A stretch of DNA of 64,000 nt from Hippasteria phrygiana (lineage: Eukaryota > Echinodermata > Asteroidea > Valvatida > Goniasteridae), in NCBI GenBank assembly GCA_037893225.1, contig JAZGUH010000764.1:62001-126000 (forward strand), given 5' to 3'. The position numbers and the translations under genes are program-made. Of the stretch, positions 32,746-64,000 are shown one piece after another. Each line of letters opens with the position of its first letter. Within the stretch, counting starts at the first letter, position 1. The notes under the pieces are model-generated. The model saw only the letters and a list, made by a program, of their open reading frames with translations. It was not told the origin of the DNA and ran no database searches.

Positions 32746-35609
32746 CGCATGGTCACTACCATCGTGTACCACAATGAGAAACTTTATAGGGCAAGGGTGA
32801 AGGTGAGATTTTTATTAGCATAAATACCAAAATGGAATTTCTCCGTAGATTTGCTACAAATGAGGCGAAAAATCACAGTAACTTGGCAAAAAAGCTGTCC
32901 TTGTATTCAATCAAGTAAAACAAAATCCAATTGTACGATTGCTTTAAATAACAAGCATTCCTGAAATAGGTTTAATAGATTCATGGAACTTAATTAATGA
33001 AAAGGCTACCAAAAAATGAACCATTAATAAAATAACATAAACAGCAAATTTTACACGTTTTATATACTGAGATGATATTTAATATTTTCCACCTAGGCAT
33101 TTAACTTAAGGCGAATGCCCGACACTTAAAACACCAAACGAGCAGAAAAACGGCACTTAATTCATGTTTTCCTTTTACATATGAAAACAATTATGTCTGT
33201 CAGTGTAACATAAATAAATGAATACAAAATTATTCATATTTTTTTTACGCTTTCACCATTTTAACAAACTAATTCGTAAACCTTTACGTGTAAAACAAAA
33301 TGCAATGATGAACGGGGGTGGGGGTTGCATGACTGTAGTTCACAGATAGTTTCAACCTTGCACCCAGCGAGCACAGCAGTTGAAAAGTTTTTCGAATTGT
33401 AAATTTCCAAGTACCTCATTACACGGAGAAAAACAGCTTCTCGTGAAAGCACATGTAACTTGTGACCCGTCCCTAAATGAGCTGGAAGTCGCCCAGTGCC
33501 ACTTTCCAGTTACAGGTTGCAAACCATGCATGCACAATGAAAATCACACATTCTTAATGTACTCCTGTACAGACATGATGGCTTTGTTCTTTCCTTTGTT
33601 CCTATATGCTTAAGCATTCCTCCAAAGAATGTCCACAAATTTCCTTGTGAAGTCATCCTCGTCAGAATTTCATTGTGCAGACCTTTTTAATTCTTTTCAT
33701 TGTTTCCCCAGGGTACCGAATATATAAACAATGTCAACGCGCTCACCCAGAATGTCAGCGGAGTGATATTCCACAAATAAAGAGTGTGGTCTTTCTTATT
33801 ATGCATATAAACAAGTGAACAAGTCCCGATTCATATGAATTCGTCACATTCGTGGGAGTAAAATGGCCAATTTCTTAAAGGAAGCATGATATCAAGTTCA
33901 GCTCCCCCCCCCCCCCACAAATATAACCATGTCTTAAAAATATACTAACCAAGGTATAATTATACTTCATTTAAAGTCAAACGAAGGTGGTTTCAATTCC
34001 TTGAAATATATCCAGTTTACTATGCGAGAGGGCGCTATTTTTACTTTGTCAAACTCCTTGCCAAAAGAGTGTCAAAACAGATCTCAAATCATTGCTCCAA
34101 AATAACCTATCAAAAATGTTTTGAACCAATTCTAGATAAAACTGAATTTCAAACGAGTTATTCAATACAGGGACATAACGACAACACGAAGCTTTCTACA
34201 AGTTAGAACATGTACAAGATGTTTCCTTTTTGTACGTAATACTGTTGAGACGCTTCATCATCAGTTGTGCCCCCGATTACATCACGCTCTGTCTCATGAC
34301 TTTGGAAATACATTAGCATTAGACAACTATTTTCGAGTATACAAACGTGCTTTGAATTAAGATATTACGGTTAAATTCCCTTTCCCCATCACTGTTGTTT
34401 TCATAGTAAACAAAGAGACCATCCAAGTTATGTTTACATTTCCCTTAAAAGCAAGCCACAAGCAGTAATTGGAATGAATGGTTCGGACAGGGAATGTTTT
34501 TGGAACAATTTTCAGCCTGGGCGACTTGTAATGGAAGGGGCACATTTATTTCAATCAGAAACGGGCTTTTAATTCGTTGGTAAATGTTTCAGTCTTTTCC
34601 TGGAAGGCATTAGGATGTAATAAAATGGGTAAACAGGTAAAAAACCTCAGTTTCCGCTAACCGATTAAATGCAACGACATTTTTAACATTAACGCCCGTT
34701 TCAAAGAGGCTGCGTGGGCATGGCACCCCGAAAAAAAAATTCAAATTGAATCGCTAATTTTACATTGAAACCCCCACAACGCCCATCTACAATCCCGGCC
34801 AAAATGCTTGGGCCACGTGATGATAAACATACCCTCCCCCGCTCAATGTTGTAATATCAAGCCGGAGCGCATCCGCGCAATGAGAGCCAACATTGACCAG
34901 GGGCAGGGGGAATCGGGGGCCCAACGAGATTTAGCCGGGATTGTAGATCCGCCCCTGTGTCTTGAGTTGAGAAATACTATTTTCACATCTTCGCATGGAA
35001 CTAGAAAAATTAATTTTTTTTTATGGCAATAAAAAATAAGAAACTAATTGAGGAATACCTTTCAGGGTCTCAGTTAATGATGATCAGACACCCTGGGATT
35101 AGAACAGCTAATAATGGAATTACTATTAGCCAATCAGATTCAGAATAGGATTCACAAGTAAGTTACAACAGGCTTTTTCAAGCAGACCCAGATGAAAAAG
35201 TAGAATAGTAGGATCAAAATATTTAGAAAAACAGGACAAATGTAGGACTTTGGAAGACAAAAATCAGGATAAAATTAGGACTTTTTCAAGCTTTTGGGAG
35301 TAATTTTCGTTGATACTCACCCAAGTCCACAACATCACAATTAGCTTCGTTTTACATGTTCTGTACTCACAACACCTTGTGTTTCAACCTCAACTAAGCT
35401 CTTCGAAGTGAAGTTGCTGTACTCCTGCACCCTTTGTGTGCTTTTCATGCGACAGCATAACACTGTTATGAAAAACACTCAACGAGATTTCATTTTTCGG
35501 AGTTGTGGAACAAAAAAGTAGAAAAAAATAGCAAAAGTAGGAATACTTGAAAGGCTGTTACAACCATGACAACCAATATGCGACCAATCACATCCATTCT
35601 TATGCCAGT
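32746..35609. other. no recognised gene
   Basis: AT-rich non-coding sequence with a C15 tract at 33903-33917. A 'gatccgcccctg' end at 34948 resembles the hAT-like MITE at 10627. Frames have no domains. Confidence 0.4.
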
Positions 35610-35726
35610 ATAGAGTACCGAAGTGATGACGTCAATCAATGCAATGTTTGGAACCAGAATACATTCTAAACTGCATGTGTTTGGAACCATTGCCACGGCA
35701 ACTGACGTCAGACTTCGGTACTCTAT
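35610..35726. mobile_element. 117-bp palindromic MITE
   Basis: ATAGAGTACCGAAGT and ACTTCGGTACTCTAT-type ends (one base differs at position 15), each followed inward by TGACGTCA, and a GTTTGGAACCA pair inside. Confidence 0.82.
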
Positions 35727-35819
35727 GGTCGATACTGTCTGTCATTGATACCCACGATGCTTTGAGAAAATAAAAAAAGATTTATTCTTTGGGGCTGCTT
35801 TGAAGACTCAGATGGAACT

Positions 35820-35950
35820 TGATACAAAAATTCCACTTTTCTTGAAAATGACAGCACACCAGGTGCCATGATTTCACAGGATGCTTGAGACTATTATATT
35901 TACTTACAGTCAAGTATTAAAGGTATTTCATAACAATTTGGTAGTTTGGT
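35820..35950 (+). repeat. partial copy of the TTAA-flanked MITE of 59.67 kb
   Basis: ccacttttcttgaaaatgac, agcacaccaggtgccatgat and ttcacaggatgcttgagact are shared with 44290-44360 and 59988-60055. Confidence 0.8.
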
Positions 35951-36780
35951 TTTTTGATGTTTGCAAATGTTGTGTTACCTTTAAAGTTGCCAGCTACAAA
36001 TTGCACTGTATTTGTCCATCTCGTACTCTGCTAAATTCTACTCCAGCACATATCACAGTTAAGCAGGACGTACACGTCATGCTAGCGGTATATCTGTATT
36101 ACTGCACTGAAGCCTGCAGGGTTTCATTTACTCAAAAAAACTTCAGAAGTGATCTGGGAAATATTGCAAAAATACAATCCCATTTTTTCAATGAAAGACT
36201 CTTTGCACACCACACTTCCAAGAAGCGCTCCGATCTAATTTCAGGGGTGAGATTTGAAGAAAAATATAAAATCCACGAAATATTGATTTGTATAGTGGTG
36301 CTGAAAATTGCAGAAAAAAAACCCTGCATTTTCTACCAAAAGATACGGGTCAAAATTGCCAAAAAAATACAGTCATGAGAACGAAAAGAATACTGTTTCA
36401 GGTTGTAGAAGTCATTTTTGAACGATTAGAAACATTTACAAAAAAATCTGGAAGACGTCTTACCCAAAAAAAGACGAAATCAGGAAAAATCTGGAGAAAT
36501 CTCACCCCCGACTATTTTCTGGGTACACTTTCATGGAGGTCGGTGCCCATTATGACTAAAAAAATTTGCCGAGCGAATGTTCCTGCTTAGCGGATATGAA
36601 ATGTGAACCGGTCACGAGCAATTCATACTACATGCAATTTTGGCTGGTAACCTGTTTTTGCTCAGCATATCATTTAGTGCTCAGCAAATTCATGGGCTTG
36701 TAAGTCCATGAAATCGGTTCCTGTTGTGAGCCTACACAGCGTGTTAACATTCCTCTCCCATGAACATTGCCTAATGATAG
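35951..36780. other. no recognised feature
   Basis: The 165-residue frame at 35881-36378 begins inside the repeat above and shows no domain; treated as chance. Confidence 0.4.
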
Positions 36781-36853
36781 GGCAAGACAGCTCAGTTGGT
36801 AGAGCGCCGGTACGGTAACCCGGAGGTCGCAGGTTCGAATCCCGCTCCTGCCA
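36781..36853 (+). tRNA. tRNA-like sequence (pseudogene or SINE head)
   Basis: A-box region CAGCTCAGTTGGTAGAGC and B-box GGTTCGAATCC are intact, and a cloverleaf can be drawn: acceptor GGCAAGA/TCCTGCC, D arm GCTC/GAGC, anticodon stem CCGG/CCGG, T arm GCAGG/CCCGC. Mismatches at A5-C68, T31-C39 and A51-C63, plus C instead of T at position 33, argue against a working tRNA. The loop would read GGT. Such sequences commonly head tRNA-derived SINEs. Confidence 0.6.
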
Positions 36854-37190
36854 GTTTCTTTGTTCACTTTGAAAATGACTGCAAGTGTCAGCATTGCTTC
36901 TTGTTGCTAGGCAGCCATGGCGCCCTCTACAGTTGTGCAAGGAGCAGATAAGTATTCCAGGATTACCCTTATTTCGATAGCGACTGAGGCATAATAAAAA
37001 GCTCTCTGCAAGTAATCATTCCACCGACATGCACGTCTTCCACAACCTGAATCGGCCAGGAAGATCCAAGATACATCCTAGGACATCAGGGAAATACCTG
37101 TCCCCTGGACATTAAAGAAAAACGTCTGGTAGTGCCTCCGCATCAAGGCGTTTTGTCCAGGATGGAGGCCCCATGTCCGGGGCCCTGACG

Positions 37191-62859
<25,669 letters not shown>

Positions 62860-64000
62860 CTAAAAAGAAACAAAACAACGCAAGCTGGTTAAGTTGCTAT
62901 GACCTGATGACCTGAACTATAAGCATACATTTAGAATTAGGTCTATGTGCACAGTCTTGGCCATGTTGACTGTGTTATAGCACATGAACGTCTTGGTGCA
63001 AAAGACTGATTAATCTAGCAATCTTTAGTCTGTCTCTACCCTATAACAATGTGAATCACAGACTGATCGGAAGTTTACATCAATCTTTTAAAAAAAATGT
63101 ACATTGAGATATGTCTTTCTTTCCCTCACAAGACCACATTATTTGGGTTTCCGAGCTCAGCCCAGTACAGAAATGAAATACATGTTATTTCATAAAACGG
63201 CTTCGCACAACATTGGGGTAGTATGTGTTCTTTTTTAACAAACTGAAATCACCCATTTACAGGGCTACAACTCAAAAGCCACACTGGGAAAAGGGTTACG
63301 ATCAGAGGGAATTGGGTTGGTGACATTTTGAATTGCCAACTCAACCACCATTACGGTTTTCCTGGGCCAAGATCTAAATAGAGATAAATTCCAGAGACAT
63401 AATCATCCCAATTTTCAGACCTACAGACCCAGGCGGGGTAACTTCCACCGTCTTGCCTAATCTTTTTGGATTTTTGAACTTACACACTGTAATATCTTTA
63501 AAACAGAATGAGCACATCTTGGGAATCTCTCCTTATATCAATCAAGTACCCTTTTCCCCCGGAAGTACTTACTACTCTGTGAAATGGATCATCACACCAC
63601 TTAAACCAAAAGGAAATTATAGTTGGCATAATGAAACGCAATCTTACTTGGCTGGGCACTATTTTGTAATGAGTACTTCCTCTATAATTGGGTCATTCCA
63701 CCAATAAAACCATCATTACATTTAATTCAGTTATTTCATGTGACATCCGTCTTTGGTTGTGAGATTATTTGGAAAGTTTTCAATCATGTAAGTTATATTT
63801 TAACAAAAATATGATAAAAAGTGTGTTATTTTGATGTAAAATAGACGTAACATGGACACCGTGTCCAACATTTAAATGTTTGTGTTTTTTCAACACTTTA
63901 ATAAATAAATAAATATGGGAAATTTATTACATACAATAATTATAAGACACACTATGCAACAATGAAACACCTTTTTACGGCAGTCAGTGTCCAAATAGAG
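62860..64000. other. RCBTB intron, no upstream exon seen
   Basis: Searched by eye for the preceding RCC1 exon (which must end two bases into a codon) and found none. The frame at 63453-63707 on the plus strand has no domain. Confidence 0.5.

Noticed and set aside
35881..36378. 165-codon plus frame
   Set aside because: Starts in a dispersed repeat, has no domain, and has a compositional profile of AT-rich non-coding DNA.
36670..36940. Two minus frames with RDSNLRPPGYRTGALPTEL-type sequence
   Set aside because: This is the familiar antisense translation of a tRNA-derived repeat, not a protein gene.

Overview
The window is nuclear DNA of an animal. It has spliced genes with GT/AG introns from 0.3 to 8.4 kb, no bacterial-type operons, several different non-LTR retrotransposon fragments, tRNA-derived repeats and dozens of short inverted-repeat transposons (MITEs). 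The frequent palindrome GTAGGCCTAC and its variants, long poly-C/poly-G tracts, and the mix of pogo-, Harbinger-, piggyBac- and hAT-like MITEs fit a marine invertebrate, perhaps an echinoderm or relative. That placement is an impression, not a proof.

The right 27 kb (37.2-62.9 kb, minus strand) is the one solid host gene: an RCBTB1/RCBTB2 orthologue (RCC1 propeller plus BTB domain). Twelve exons were found by eye. All splice sites are canonical and the reading phase matches at every junction. Together they give about 437 codons of an expected ~530 and end at a normal stop. The N-terminal ~90 residues must lie beyond position 64000. The introns are filled with MITEs, minisatellites and one dead LINE.

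At 23.9-27.9 kb (minus) lies a DDE/RNase H-like transposase-related gene of a family common in invertebrate genomes. Its N-terminal part is an array of six 53-residue repeats. A 1.26-kb pogo/Tigger-like MITE sits inside the coding sequence at a TA; removing it with one TA copy rejoins the frame exactly. A one-base frameshift in a C5 run separates the C-terminal 90 residues. A possible first exon with a YY1-type start (AAGATGGCGGC) lies at 28.8 kb, but its phase does not fit the repeat exon directly.

The left 37 kb is otherwise repeat-dominated: two further dead LINE reverse transcriptases (0.1-0.9 kb and 11.6-13.1 kb), a Harbinger derivative nested in another MITE (13.9-14.9 kb), a 540-bp foldback (17.2-17.7 kb), a 15-bp satellite (7.8-8.0 kb), and many hairpins. 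Nested insertions (element in element) occur at least five times and give a relative insertion order. I see no CRISPR, no operon, and no clear novel multi-gene system. The most interesting items are the interrupted DDE gene, the motif-rich element at 47.1-47.7 kb, the foldback, and an inverted MITE pair flanking RCBTB exons.
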